From contig NZ_LWKZ01000024.1 in NCBI RefSeq assembly GCF_001905005.1, forward strand, positions 1,085,299 through 1,149,298: DNA of 64,000 nt, read 5' to 3'. Both the position numbers and the translations under genes were made by a program. The DNA comes from Streptomyces sp. CB02923 (GTDB lineage Bacteria; Actinomycetota; Actinomycetes; Streptomycetales; Streptomycetaceae). The notes beneath the pieces were generated by a model that was given only the letters and a program-made list of their open reading frames with translations, did no database searches and was not told the origin of the DNA. Shown here one piece after another: positions 1-10,105 of this stretch (positions within the stretch are counted from its first letter, which is position 1; every line of letters starts with the position of its first letter).

Positions 1-1059
<1,059 letters not shown>

Positions 1060-1067
<8 letters not shown>

Positions 1068-2583
1068 CGCCGCGACGGACCGGGGCAGGGACACTCCGGC
1101 CCACTCCTTCCTCGGCGCGGGCACCCGTGCCGCCGACACGGCGCTCGCGCGCCTTACTGCCGCCGTCTGGGAGGACGGGCTGGCGAAGGCGGAGGCCGCG
1201 CCGTCGGCCGCCGTCCTCGTGGACGCCCTGGAGCGGCTGCCCCCGCACCTCCTCGGCCGCGCCCTCGTCCTCCTGGGTCTGCTCGCCGGGGCCGACGGGC
1301 CCGGCGCCCCGGACGCGTACAGCGAGGTCCGCAAGGGCCTCGGAACCTGCCTCGGCCTCCTGGAGAGGGCCCGCGGCGACGATCCGCTCACGCACGCGCT
1401 GCTGTACGTCGTCTCCCACTTCCCCGAGGACCGGACCCGGATCCTGGACCGGGTCGGCGCCCTCGGCCTCGCGGAGGACGTCTCCTCCCGGCTCCGCCGC
1501 TGCCTGCGGCCCCTGCTCGGGAACGAGGCGGTCATCGGCCGGGTGTGGCCGTCCCCGGCGGAGTGGAACCTCACCGACGCCGAGCGCGAGCAGGACCGCC
1601 AGTGGGTCCGGGGCCTCGGCCCGGCGCGGCTCGCGGGCGCCTACGACGGTGACACACGGATGCTCCTCGGGTACACCGGGGCCCTCGCGTACTGGGCCGT
1701 ACGCCACGGCATGCCGCGCCAGGTCCACGACGCGCGGGCGCCACGCCCGTACTCGGCACCGGCCGGCCCGGCGGCCTGGCACCGGCACACCGCCGTCCTG
1801 CGCTGTCCGTGCTGCGGAGGCCGGCCGTCCCCTACCGCCGACGGGCACGCCACCTGCACGGCCTGCTCGACGCGGTATCCGGCCGGCCACGGCGTCCTGG
1901 ACCTGACGGCCCCGGTCAGGGACGACGCCGACCCCGCCGACGTCCTGCGGAACGCCGCCACCATGGAATCCGTCGGGCACTACTACGAGACGGTGCTGCG
2001 GCCGGGCTTCCTGCGGCTCATGGGCGGCAACTGGGCGGGAACCGTCGCCCCGGCGGACGAGGACGCCTACATCGCCGTGCACACCCGCCCCGCGGACGGG
2101 CCGGTGCTGGACCTCGCCGCGGGGGCCGGCCGGTGGACCGGCGTGCTCGCGGAAGCGGTCGGCGCCGAGCGGCTGTTCGCCCTGGACCTCAACCCGTCGA
2201 TGCTGCACTGGCTGCGGGGCACGGTGCCCGGGGCCGCCGCCGTCCGCGCCGACGCCCTCTCGCTGCCCTTCGACAGCGGCTCGCTCGGTGCGGTCAACTG
2301 CTGGAACGCCCTCCAGGCCATGCCGGACCCGGCCGCCGTGGTCGCCGAGGCGGCCCGGTGCCTGCGGCCGGAAGGGACGCTCACCCTCATGACGTTCCGA
2401 GAGGCCGACGACCCGGTCGACCGCTACTTCCAGCGGTCGTTCCGCGGCCCCGGATTCCCCGACGGCATGCCGCTCGGCGGCCTCGCCGACATCACGGCGT
2501 GGGTCACCGGCGCCGGTCTCGGCCTTCTCGACACCTCCACCCCCGGGAACTTCGTGATGATCACCGCGAGGCGTCCGGGCTGA
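1060..2583 (+). CDS. Zinc-ribbon SAM methyltransferase with unusual N-terminal domain
   Basis: A 507-residue protein. The ATG at 1060 is preferred over the in-frame GTG at 1048 because GGTGAGGAG lies just upstream. Residues about 1-235 match nothing I recognise and are helical. A small zinc ribbon follows, with CPCCGG and CTACSTRYP cysteine pairs, as in the Trm112/RlmA-type ribbon that precedes some methyltransferase domains. The C-terminal half is a Methyltransf_11-type domain: LDLAAGAGRWTG (motif I), FALDLNPSML (motif II) and NCWNALQAMPDP (motif IV). The domain order ribbon then methyltransferase resembles RlmA-like rRNA methyltransferases, but the context among natural-product genes suggests a small-molecule role. 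Function beyond methyl transfer is unknown. Confidence 0.75.
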
Positions 2584-2672
2584 ACGACCACCGCAATCCG
2601 CGAGATGCCGGCCCGGCGGTCGACGAGCGACCGTCGGGTCGGCCCATGGGACGGAGACGGGAGACGAGGAAC

Positions 2673-4196
2673 ATGCCCGACAGCACCGGGGCGCCGGCCG
2701 CGCCCACCACCATCACCGCGGACGACCCGCGGTACCCCAACCTGGTCGAGAGCTACAACCACCGCTTCGTCGGACGGCCCGAGGCCATCCGCTTCGCCCG
2801 GTCGACCGCCGAGGTGGTGTCGGTCGTCGAGTCGGCCGTCGCCGCGGGCCGGCGGATCGCGGTCCGCAGCGGCGGCCACTGCTTCGAGGACTTCACCTCC
2901 TCGCCCGAGGTCCGCGTACTGCTCGATCTGTCCCCCATGAACGCCGTCGGCTTCGACGAGCGGATGCGGGCGTTCAGTGTCGAGGCGGGAGCGACGCTCG
3001 GTGACGTCTACCGCGCGCTGTACACCTTCTGGGGCGTCACCGTGCCCGGCGGCACCTGCTTCGGGGTCGGGGCGGGCGGACACTTCTCCGCCGGCGGCTA
3101 CGGCCACCTCTCGCGCCGCGACGGGCTGATCGTCGACCACCTCTGCGCCGTCGAGGTCGTGGTCGTCGACGCGTCCGGCCGCGCGCGGACCGTCGTGGCC
3201 ACCCGGGACGCCGACGATCCCCACCGTGGCCTGTGGTGGGCGCACACCGGGGGCGGCGGCGGCAGCTTCGGCGTGGTCACCCGCTACTGGCTCCGCACGC
3301 CGGATCGGGACCCGGACGGCGCCCCTTCGTCCCTGCTGCCGGCCGCGCCCACCCGTATGCGCCGACGCGTCGTCATGTGGCCCTGGGACGGCATGACAAA
3401 ACGTTCGTTCACCGCATTGCTCCGCAACTACTGCGGCTGGTACGAGGACCACACCCGCCCGGACTCCCCCGCGGCGAACCTGTGGAACAACCTCATCGTG
3501 CCGCACCGGAGTGCACAGACGTTCGGCATGACCGCGGTACTCGACGACGACACACCGGGCTCGGCCGCACTGCTGGACGAGCAGTTCGACCGGATCACCG
3601 ACGGGGTGGGCGTCGCCCCGGTGACGGACGAACTGGACGTCGTGCCCTGGTGGAGCTCGTGGATGCCCTCGTACGACTGGCCCAGCGATCCCCACGGGCG
3701 CTACAAGAACAAGGCCGGTTATCTGCGCCGGGGATTCACCGAGCGGCAGCTCGACGTGCTCCACCGCTTCCTGGGCGAGCAGGACTGCCCCACGCCCGCG
3801 GGATGCCTCGTCCTGACCGGCTTCGGCGGCCGCGTCAACACCGTGCCGTCCGGCGCGACCGCGACCGCCCAGCGCGACTCCATCCTCAAGGCCTCGTACA
3901 GCACCGGCGTCTGGCGGTCGGCGGAGCAGGACGCCGCCAACATCGCCTGGGTCCGCGCGTTCTACCGGGAGATGTACGCCGACACCGGCGGCGTACCCGT
4001 GCCCGGCGGCACCGCCGACGGCTCCTACATCGGCTACCCCGACGTCGACCTGGCAGACCCGGCGTGGAACACCTCCGGCGTCCCCTGGCACGACCTGTAC
4101 TTCAAGGACAACTACCCCCGCCTGCAGGCCGTCAAGCTGCGCTACGACCCGCGCGACGTGTTCCGGCACGCCTTGTCGGTCCGCCTGCCCGCGTGA
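2673..4196 (+). CDS. Berberine-bridge-enzyme-like FAD oxidase (bicovalent flavin)
   Basis: A 507-residue VAO/PCMH-family oxidase. The ATG at 2673 has GAGACGAGGA upstream. The FAD-binding half contains RSGGHCFEDF (His69) and VPGGTCFGVGAGGHFSAGG (Cys129), the pair that anchors FAD through two covalent bonds in BBE-like oxidases, hexose oxidases and Dbv29-type enzymes. The C-terminal BBE domain ends with the typical NYPRLQAVKLRYDPRDVFRH block. Such enzymes use O2 to oxidise alcohols or amines or to close rings, releasing H2O2. No Tat signal is visible, so it is probably cytoplasmic. It lies 89 bases after the zinc-ribbon methyltransferase and 47 bases before the SDR, consistent with one operon. 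Confidence 0.88.
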   Translation: MPDSTGAPAAPTTITADDPRYPNLVESYNHRFVGRPEAIRFARSTAEVVSVVESAVAAGRRIAVRSGGHCFEDFTSSPEVRVLLDLSPMNAVGFDERMRAFSVEAGATLGDVYRALYTFWGVTVPGGTCFGVGAGGHFSAGGYGHLSRRDGLIVDHLCAVEVVVVDASGRARTVVATRDADDPHRGLWWAHTGGGGGSFGVVTRYWLRTPDRDPDGAPSSLLPAAPTRMRRRVVMWPWDGMTKRSFTALLRNYCGWYEDHTRPDSPAANLWNNLIVPHRSAQTFGMTAVLDDDTPGSAALLDEQFDRITDGVGVAPVTDELDVVPWWSSWMPSYDWPSDPHGRYKNKAGYLRRGFTERQLDVLHRFLGEQDCPTPAGCLVLTGFGGRVNTVPSGATATAQRDSILKASYSTGVWRSAEQDAANIAWVRAFYREMYADTGGVPVPGGTADGSYIGYPDVDLADPAWNTSGVPWHDLYFKDNYPRLQAVKLRYDPRDVFRHALSVRLPA

Positions 4197-4243
4197 ACAC
4201 CCCGCCCCGTAACCGATCCGCACCGACCCCACGGAGGAACACC

Positions 4244-5017
4244 ATGCTCGAGGACCGTACCGTCATCGTCTCAGGAGTCGGGCCCGGACTGGGCCGGTCC
4301 ATCGCCTTACGCGCGGCCCGGTCCGGTGCCGACGTCGTCCTGGCGGCACGTAACGGGGCGAGGCTGGCCGAGATCGCCGCGGAGATCGAGGCGGGCGGCC
4401 GGCGCGCGCTGGCCGTGCCGACCGACATCACCGACGAGTCCTCGGCCGCCCACCTCGTCGAGACGGCCGTCGCGGCCTTCGGGCGCGTGGACGCCCTGGT
4501 CCACAACGCTTTCGCGGCGCCGCCGCTGGTGGAGCTGGGCGAGGCCGATCCGGACGACATCCGTGCCGGGTTCGAGACGAACGTCATCGCGGCCCTGCGG
4601 CTCACCCGTCTCTGCACTTCCGCCCTCGCCGGGGCCCGCGGCTCGGTCGTGATGATCAACTCTGCGGTCGTACGCCACTCCAGGCCCCGATTCGGCGCCT
4701 ACCGGATGGCCAAGGCCGCCCTTCTCTCCGCGGCACGGAGCCTGGCGACGGAGCTGGGGCCCCACGGAATCCGTGTCAACACCGTGGCGCCGGGCTACAT
4801 TTGGTCCGACGCGCTGCGGGAGGGGTTCGGGCATGTCGCGGCGGAGCGGGGGGTGCCGGTGCAGCAGGTGTACGACGAGATCGCGGAGAACCTCGACCTC
4901 CGCCGGCTGCCCGAACCGGAGGAGGTCGCCGACGCGGTGCTCTTCCTCGCCTCGTCCGCCGCCCGTGCCGTCACGGGCCAGTGCCTGGACGTCAACGCCG
5001 GCGAATTCCACCACTGA
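4244..5017 (+). CDS. Short-chain dehydrogenase/reductase
   Basis: A 257-residue classical SDR with ACGGAGGAAC as the ribosome-binding site. The nucleotide-binding loop is GVGPGLGRS (TGxxxGxG class), followed by a VHNAF block at the NNAG position. The catalytic set is Ser (INSAVV), Tyr (FGAYRMAK) and Lys; it ends VTGQCLDVNAGEFHH like 3-oxoacyl-ACP reductase relatives. The AAR after the second strand suggests NADP(H). Codon 22 is TTA (4307-4309), rare in Streptomyces and read by the bldA tRNA, so translation may be developmentally controlled. It shares the operon with the flavin oxidase, a sensible partner for oxidising or reducing the same carbonyl. Confidence 0.88.
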   Translation: MLEDRTVIVSGVGPGLGRSIALRAARSGADVVLAARNGARLAEIAAEIEAGGRRALAVPTDITDESSAAHLVETAVAAFGRVDALVHNAFAAPPLVELGEADPDDIRAGFETNVIAALRLTRLCTSALAGARGSVVMINSAVVRHSRPRFGAYRMAKAALLSAARSLATELGPHGIRVNTVAPGYIWSDALREGFGHVAAERGVPVQQVYDEIAENLDLRRLPEPEEVADAVLFLASSAARAVTGQCLDVNAGEFHH

Positions 5018-5045
5018 TGGCCCGTGCTGACGGCCCGCCCTCCGG

Positions 5046-5064
5046 CCCGCCTCCGGGAGGCGGG
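5046..5064 (+). terminator. Perfect 9-bp GC hairpin after the SDR gene
   Basis: CCCGCCTCC and GGAGGCGGG flank a single base. It lies in the 5' spacer of the next gene if that gene starts at GTG 5107. No T-run follows, so it could be an attenuating hairpin or a weak terminator. Its presence is one reason for not starting the downstream gene at the overlapping ATG 5017. Confidence 0.4.
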
Positions 5065-5106
5065 CTCCCGCACGACCACCACAGGACGACGACTTCGGAG
5101 CTCATC

Positions 5107-5805
5107 GTGATACGGAGTGCTGGTCGGCCCGCGGCCGCGGGCCCGGATGCGGCGCCACCACGCGCCGCCGCCACGCCGCGCGGCGTGGCGCGCCGCGCCT
5201 GGCTCGTCGGCGCGGCCGTGCTCGTGATCTTCAACTTGCTGCACGCCTTCCCGCGGTACGCGACGGGGGACCCGCACCAGGCGCGGATCCCGCTCGACCA
5301 GGGGTTCCCGGAGCACTACGGGGTATTGGTCGCCCACGTGGTGCTCGGGAACCTGTCCATGGTCACCGTCTTCCTGCAACTCCTCCCCGGGGTACGGCGC
5401 TTCCATCCGCGCGTTCACCGGATCAGCGGCCGGCTCTACGTCTTCGCCGCCGCGCTTCCCAGTGCCCTCCTCGCGCTCGTACTGCTGCCCTTCTCGAAGG
5501 CCCCGTCGGGGCAGATCGGACTGGCGACGATGGCGGCCCTCTGGATCGCCACCACGGTGGCGGGGTACGTCCGCGCCCGGCAGCGCCGCTTCCACGACCA
5601 CCGGCGGTGGATGGTCTACAGCTTCGCCCTGGCCCTCGGCACGTCGTGGGGCCGGGTGCTCTCCGAAGCCATGGCCTACATCCCGGGCTTCCGGATCGAT
5701 GTGCTCCCGCTGCTGGAAATATCCTCATGGCTCGGCTGGATCATCAACCTGCTGGTCGCCCACTGGTGGCTCCGGCGCAGCGCACCACCGCCCGGCCTTC
5801 CGTGA
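5107..5805 (+). CDS. DUF2306-like membrane protein
   Basis: A 232-residue polytopic membrane protein. Hydrophobic segments begin at WLVGAAVLVIFNLLHAF and continue through LVAHVVLGNLSMVTVFLQL, LYVFAAALPSALLALVLLPF, a fourth segment and a C-terminal LGWIINLLVAHWWL. Conserved HxxHRxSGRLY and RRFxDHRRWMVYSFAL blocks are typical of the DUF2306 family, whose members carry histidines suggestive of cofactor or metal binding. GGAG sits seven bases before GTG 5107. An in-frame ATG at 5017 overlaps the SDR stop but would add a low-complexity Pro/Gly leader and cross the hairpin. It is the last gene of the first plus-strand operon. Role unknown. Confidence 0.7.
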   Translation: MIRSAGRPAAAGPDAAPPRAAATPRGVARRAWLVGAAVLVIFNLLHAFPRYATGDPHQARIPLDQGFPEHYGVLVAHVVLGNLSMVTVFLQLLPGVRRFHPRVHRISGRLYVFAAALPSALLALVLLPFSKAPSGQIGLATMAALWIATTVAGYVRARQRRFHDHRRWMVYSFALALGTSWGRVLSEAMAYIPGFRIDVLPLLEISSWLGWIINLLVAHWWLRRSAPPPGLP

Positions 5806-5847
5806 CCTCGGCGGAGGCGGGCAGGCGACTCCCGGCCCCCTCCCCCG

Positions 5848-5890
5848 GACGACGAAGCCCGCGGTCCAGTGGACCGCGGGCTTCGTCGTC
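5848..5890. terminator. Bidirectional terminator, 21-bp perfect arms
   Basis: A perfect inverted repeat centred on base 5869 with 21-bp arms (gacgacgaagccc... and its complement). It lies between the convergent DUF2306 gene (plus) and the MFS exporter gene (minus), exactly where a shared transcription terminator is expected. Confidence 0.88.
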
Positions 5891-6035
5891 GCGCCGGAGT
5901 GTGATCGTCGTCGCGTCGGAGTAGGTCCGGCGTTCCCGTCGGCGAACGTCCGGCGTCCACCTCGGGCATACGGCGGAGCACACGCTCGGCACCCCGGCGC
6001 CGCACCCGGCGGCCCCCGCCGGGCGCGGAGCGGGG

Positions 6036-7643
6036 TCAGTCCGCCGCCGCGACCCGCTCCTCCTCGGCGTCCGCCGGGCCGGCCGGTGCGCCGGACCCGC
6101 CGTCCTCCGCGGCCTGTCCCGTCGGCGGCACGTGCCGGAGCAGGACCGCCACCAGGACCGCCACGATCAGGAGAACGCCGGCGCACACGGCGGCCACGGT
6201 GTTCAGTCCGCTGACGAAGGCCGCGCGCGCCGCCCCCGCCACCTCCGCCCCGAGCCCGCCGGCGAGCCGCTCGGCCGCCGACAGGGCGGCCGACAGGGTG
6301 TCGCGGGCGGCAGCCGCGACGTCCTCCGGAAGCCCGCGGGGCAGCTTGTCGGTGACCGCGCCGCGGTAGACCGCGATGGAGAGGGTGCCGAGGGCCGCGA
6401 TGCCGAAGGCGAAACCGAACTGACCGCTCGTCTCGTTGATGGCCGCGGCCGATCCGGCCTTCTCGGGCGGCGCGGAGCCGATCACCAGGCCGGCGCCGAG
6501 CGTGACCATCGGTCCGGCCCCGAGGAAGACCAGGGCGAAGCCGAGGATCAGCACCCAGGGATCGTCGTTCGCGTTCATGAAGGCCATCACGAGCAGGCCG
6601 GCCACCGAGATCAGCAGGCCGCCGCCGATGACGTAGGCCGGCCGGATCCGCCGTGCCACCAGGGGGGACACGCCGAAGCTGATGGTGTTGGTGATCACCG
6701 CGGGGAGCATCCAGAGACCGGCCTGGAGGGGGGTGAGGCCGTGCGCGAGTTCCAGGTCCTGGGTGACGAAGAGCATGATCACACCCGTCAGCATCGTGCC
6801 GAAGAGCATGCCGCCGAGCGCCGTGCTGAAGGAGCGGTCCGCGAACAGCCGCAGGTCGAGGAGCGGATGGGCGAGCCGCCGCTGCCGGCGCACGAAGAAG
6901 ACGGCGACGACGAGCCCGACGACGACGGCCGCGACCGGCCACGGCTTCCAGCCGTTGTTCGAGATCTCCTTCAGCCCGTAGATGACGGGGATGATGGCGG
7001 CCAGGGACTCGGCGACGCTCAGCGGGTCGAGACGCCCGGCGTCCGGGTTGCGGTACTCCGGCAGCAGGATCGGCCCGAGGACGAGCAGCAGCACCATCGC
7101 GGGCACGCCAAGGAGGAACACGGAGCCCCACCAGTAGCTGTCCAGCATCGCGCCGCCGACGATCGGCCCGATGATGGCGCCCCCGGAGAAGCACATCATC
7201 CAGATGCCGATGGCCGTGCCGCGCTGCTTGGCGTCGGTGAACATCGTGCTGATCAACGACAGCGTCGACGGCGCCAGGGTCGCGCCGGCGATGCCGAGCA
7301 GCGCGCGGGCCGCGATCAGCATCGCCGGGTTGACGGAGTAGGCGGACACCAAGGAGGCCACGCTGAAGGCCGTGGCACCGATGAGCAGCAGTTTCCGCCG
7401 CCCGATCCGGTCGCCCAAGGTGCCCATGGTGATCAGGAAACCGGCGAGCATGAACCCGTAGATGTCCGTGATCCACAGCTGCTCGACGCCGTCGGCGTGC
7501 AGGGCGGTGCTGAGCTTCGGCAGCGCGAGGAGCATGACGAACACGTCGAGGGACACCAACAGGGTCGGCAGGGCCAGGACGGCGAGCCCGATCCATTCCT
7601 TGCGGCCCGCCTTCGCGGGTGACCCTCCGGCCATGCGTTCCAT
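6036..7643 (-). CDS. MFS drug-exporter (DHA2 / 14-TMS type)
   Basis: A 535-residue membrane protein; ATG 7643 has GGAAGGAAC upstream and gives the MERMAGG start. The first helices carry LDVFVMLLALPKL (motif D1 region), GTLGDRIGRRKLLL (MFS motif A) and later GGAIIGPIVGG (antiporter motif C). Length and spacing suit the 14-helix QacA/EmrB-like proton antiporters rather than 12-helix families. The C-terminal 40 residues are charged and rich in Gly/Ala/Glu. It is the last gene of the minus-strand operon hydroxylase-P450-alcohol dehydrogenase-MFS and most likely exports the cluster product or confers self-resistance. Confidence 0.88.
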   Translation of the reverse strand: MERMAGGSPAKAGRKEWIGLAVLALPTLLVSLDVFVMLLALPKLSTALHADGVEQLWITDIYGFMLAGFLITMGTLGDRIGRRKLLLIGATAFSVASLVSAYSVNPAMLIAARALLGIAGATLAPSTLSLISTMFTDAKQRGTAIGIWMMCFSGGAIIGPIVGGAMLDSYWWGSVFLLGVPAMVLLLVLGPILLPEYRNPDAGRLDPLSVAESLAAIIPVIYGLKEISNNGWKPWPVAAVVVGLVVAVFFVRRQRRLAHPLLDLRLFADRSFSTALGGMLFGTMLTGVIMLFVTQDLELAHGLTPLQAGLWMLPAVITNTISFGVSPLVARRIRPAYVIGGGLLISVAGLLVMAFMNANDDPWVLILGFALVFLGAGPMVTLGAGLVIGSAPPEKAGSAAAINETSGQFGFAFGIAALGTLSIAVYRGAVTDKLPRGLPEDVAAAARDTLSAALSAAERLAGGLGAEVAGAARAAFVSGLNTVAAVCAGVLLIVAVLVAVLLRHVPPTGQAAEDGGSGAPAGPADAEEERVAAAD

Positions 7644-7771
7644 TGCAGTTCCTTCCCGGTTGCGGCTGACGGGGGGCGCTGTGCGCTGCGCCCTTCGGAA
7701 CTGGGTCGGAACCGTCCGCCCGGTTTCGACGTCCCGGCCCCGGGAAGTGCCGGATGAGCCGCGCCCCGTCC

Positions 7772-8788
7772 TCAGTAGGTCACGACCGCACGGAACCGGG
7801 CGCTCCCTTCCTCCACCCGGTCGACGGCCTCGTTGATCCGCTCGGCCGGGAACGTCTCGACGACCGGGGCCACCTTCCCCGCGGCGACGAACTGGAGCGC
7901 CTCCGCGAGCAGCTGCGGCCCGTCGTGGCTCGCTCCGATCACCCGCTGCCGCCGGGCCCACAGGGGGACGTCGGGCCCGATCGTGAAGGAGTCGACGGGG
8001 TCGATCGTGGCGAGTACGAGCCGTCCGTCCACCCGCAGTCCCTGCAGTGCGTCCGAGGCGGCCCGGTACGAGGTACCGGTGACCAGCACGACGTCCGCCC
8101 CGCCGAGGTCGCGGAGCCCGCTCCCGTCGCCGACGACGTGGTCGGCCCCCAGCCGGCGTGCCAGGTCGTGCTTGTCCGGGGACCGGGTGACCGCCACCGT
8201 CTCGAAACCGCCGGCCCGGGAGAACTGGAGGGCCAGATGTCCCAGGCCGCCGATCCCCAGGACCGCGAGACGCTCCGAGGGGGCCGGGGCCGCGGCAGCC
8301 AGGGCGCTCCACGCCGTGTACCCGGCGCACAGCATCGGGGCCGCTTGCACGTCGTCGATCCCGTCCGGGATCAGCACCGTTCCCGCGGCGTTCGCCACCA
8401 CGTACTCCGCGTGTCCGCCCGGTGCGGTCATGCCGGTCAGGGCCGGCCGCTCGCAGGCCATGCCGGCGCGGCCGGAGAGCGGCGCGCCACGCCGGCAGGA
8501 CGCGCACCGGCCGCAGGTGCCCTGGATCCAGGTGACGCCCACGCGGTCCCCGGGTTTTCTGCTGTCGGCTCCCGGCCCCGTCTCGACGATCTCGCCCACC
8601 GCCTCGTGGCCGATGACCGCCGGGCTCACCGCCGGGAAGTCGAAGACGCCCCGCGACAGCCAGACGTCGTTGTGGCAGAGCCCGCAGGCGCGGACTCTGA
8701 CCAGGACCTGGCCCGGTCCGGGCCGGGGGATGGGGACCTCGCGGAGTTCCCACGGGGCACCCGGATACGGGATCACCGCTGCTCTCAT
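7772..8788 (-). CDS. Zinc-dependent medium-chain alcohol dehydrogenase
   Basis: A 338-residue MDR enzyme. CGLCHNDVW and GHEAVGE supply catalytic-zinc ligands. The structural-zinc lobe has Cys-Gly-Arg-Cys-Ala-Ser-Cys and a later Cys in GMACERP, and GIGGLGHLALQ is the NAD(P)-binding glycine motif. It resembles AdhP-like primary alcohol dehydrogenases. ATG 8788 gives the canonical MRAAV start but its ribosome-binding site (GGGAAAGG) is 11 bases away; an in-frame GTG at 8821 overlaps the P450 stop as GTGA and would add 11 residues. Either start implies coupling to the P450, so it may oxidise the hydroxyl that the P450 installs. Confidence 0.88.
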   Translation of the reverse strand: MRAAVIPYPGAPWELREVPIPRPGPGQVLVRVRACGLCHNDVWLSRGVFDFPAVSPAVIGHEAVGEIVETGPGADSRKPGDRVGVTWIQGTCGRCASCRRGAPLSGRAGMACERPALTGMTAPGGHAEYVVANAAGTVLIPDGIDDVQAAPMLCAGYTAWSALAAAAPAPSERLAVLGIGGLGHLALQFSRAGGFETVAVTRSPDKHDLARRLGADHVVGDGSGLRDLGGADVVLVTGTSYRAASDALQGLRVDGRLVLATIDPVDSFTIGPDVPLWARRQRVIGASHDGPQLLAEALQFVAAGKVAPVVETFPAERINEAVDRVEEGSARFRAVVTY

Positions 8789-8817
8789 GGTCGTCGTCGC
8801 CTTTCCCGTCGCCGTGG

Positions 8818-10059
8818 TCACCGGGACGTCACCGGTGCGGGGGTGGCCGTCAGCCGGACCGGAAGGCGCCGGACGCCGTTCATGATGAAGGTGACCTGCG
8901 GTTCGATTTCCTCGGGGGCGATGGCCGGCGTGAGATCCGGGAAGCGTTCGAACAGCGCCGACAGGGCGATGCGCGCCTCCATCCGGGCCAGGGGCATGCC
9001 GATGCAGCGGTGGATTCCGTGGCCGAAGGAGAGGTGGGTCCTGTCCTCGCGGGTGGCGTCGAAGGCGTCGGCCGACGCGCCGTGGACGGCCCGGTCGCGC
9101 CCGGCCGCCGCGAAGTTGACGAGGACGGGGTCGCCCCGGGCGATGGTGACCCCGCCGAGTTCGATGTCCTCGGTGGCGAACCTGAAGGGCAGATGGGCGA
9201 CCGGCGCCTCGGCCCGCAGGGTCTCCTCGATCACGTCGTCCCAGGCCACCCGCCCCTGCCGGACGAGGCGCAGCTGCTCGGGGTCGGTGAGCAGCGCGCG
9301 CACCGCGTTCGCGATCAGGTTCATCACCGGTTCGGTCCCGGTGGCCAGCAGCAGGTGCAGCGTACCGACCAGTTCGGAGTCGCTGAGCCGGGCCGCGTCG
9401 TCGCGCGCCGCGATCAGGTCGCTCGTCAGGTCGTCGCCGGGCGCGCGCCGTTTGGAGTCGACGAACTCCTGCATCTCCCTGTGCCACTGTTCGACGTTCG
9501 CCGCCGCGTCCGCCGCGTCCACCGTGGTGTCGACGTTCACCTCGCCGCCGCGGAGCAGGCGGGCCCGGTCGCCGGGGGCGACGCCGAACAGGTCACAGAT
9601 GACGCGGGCCGGCAGGGGGTGGGCGAAGCGCTCCTTGAGGTCGATCACCTCGCCGGGGGCGGCGGCCAGCCCGTCCAGGAGCTCGGCCGTGGCCGTCTCG
9701 ATGCCGGCGCGCATGGCTTCGACGCGCCGCGGGGTGAAGGCTTTGACGATCAGCTTGCGGAGGCGGTGGTGGTCGTCGCCGTGCGCGGTCGTCAGGTTGT
9801 CCATGAGGACCCACCCGATGAGGGGGAAGTCCTCTGCGACCTCGCCGTCGGCGAGCGGCGGCCAGTGCTTGCGGGGGTCCTTGGAGAAGCGGGGGTCGGC
9901 GAGAGCGCTGCGGGCCTCCTCGTAGCCCGCCACCGACCAGGCGGCGAGTCCTCCCGGGAGTTCGATGCGGGTCACGGGTCCGCGCGCGCGGATCCGGGCG
10001 GCCTCGGCGTGGATGTCCCGACCGCGGCGGTCGATCACCACGGGGGCGCGGTCTTCCAT
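8818..10059 (-). CDS. Cytochrome P450 (actinomycete class I)
   Basis: A 413-residue soluble P450. The heme-binding loop FGHGIHRCIG places the cysteine thiolate at about residue 352; EETLRAEAPV supplies the ExxR of helix K. Helix I reads LLLATGTEPVMN, which carries Glu-Pro where most family members have Glu/Asp-Thr, a possible change in proton delivery. ATG 10059 is preceded by a strong AGGAGG. No ferredoxin or reductase gene is adjacent, so electrons must come from elsewhere in the genome. It lies between an acyl-CoA-dehydrogenase-fold hydroxylase and an alcohol dehydrogenase in one operon. Confidence 0.93.
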   Translation of the reverse strand: MEDRAPVVIDRRGRDIHAEAARIRARGPVTRIELPGGLAAWSVAGYEEARSALADPRFSKDPRKHWPPLADGEVAEDFPLIGWVLMDNLTTAHGDDHHRLRKLIVKAFTPRRVEAMRAGIETATAELLDGLAAAPGEVIDLKERFAHPLPARVICDLFGVAPGDRARLLRGGEVNVDTTVDAADAAANVEQWHREMQEFVDSKRRAPGDDLTSDLIAARDDAARLSDSELVGTLHLLLATGTEPVMNLIANAVRALLTDPEQLRLVRQGRVAWDDVIEETLRAEAPVAHLPFRFATEDIELGGVTIARGDPVLVNFAAAGRDRAVHGASADAFDATREDRTHLSFGHGIHRCIGMPLARMEARIALSALFERFPDLTPAIAPEEIEPQVTFIMNGVRRLPVRLTATPAPVTSR

Positions 10060-10105
10060 GGGTTCCTCCTGGCAGCGTGGATGGGCGGGCCGTGGGCGGC
10101 CGCGG

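Noticed and set aside
1809-2672. Long N-terminal extension of the BBE-like oxidase frame back to 1809
   Set aside because: The extension is Arg/Gly/Pro-rich shadow sequence of the methyltransferase gene; the ATG at 2673 has a ribosome site and the normal family N-terminus.
6132-7622. A 496-codon open frame antisense to the MFS exporter
   Set aside because: Its product is His/Gln/Arg/Gly-rich without family resemblance; it is a shadow created by high-GC codon bias in the real minus-strand gene.
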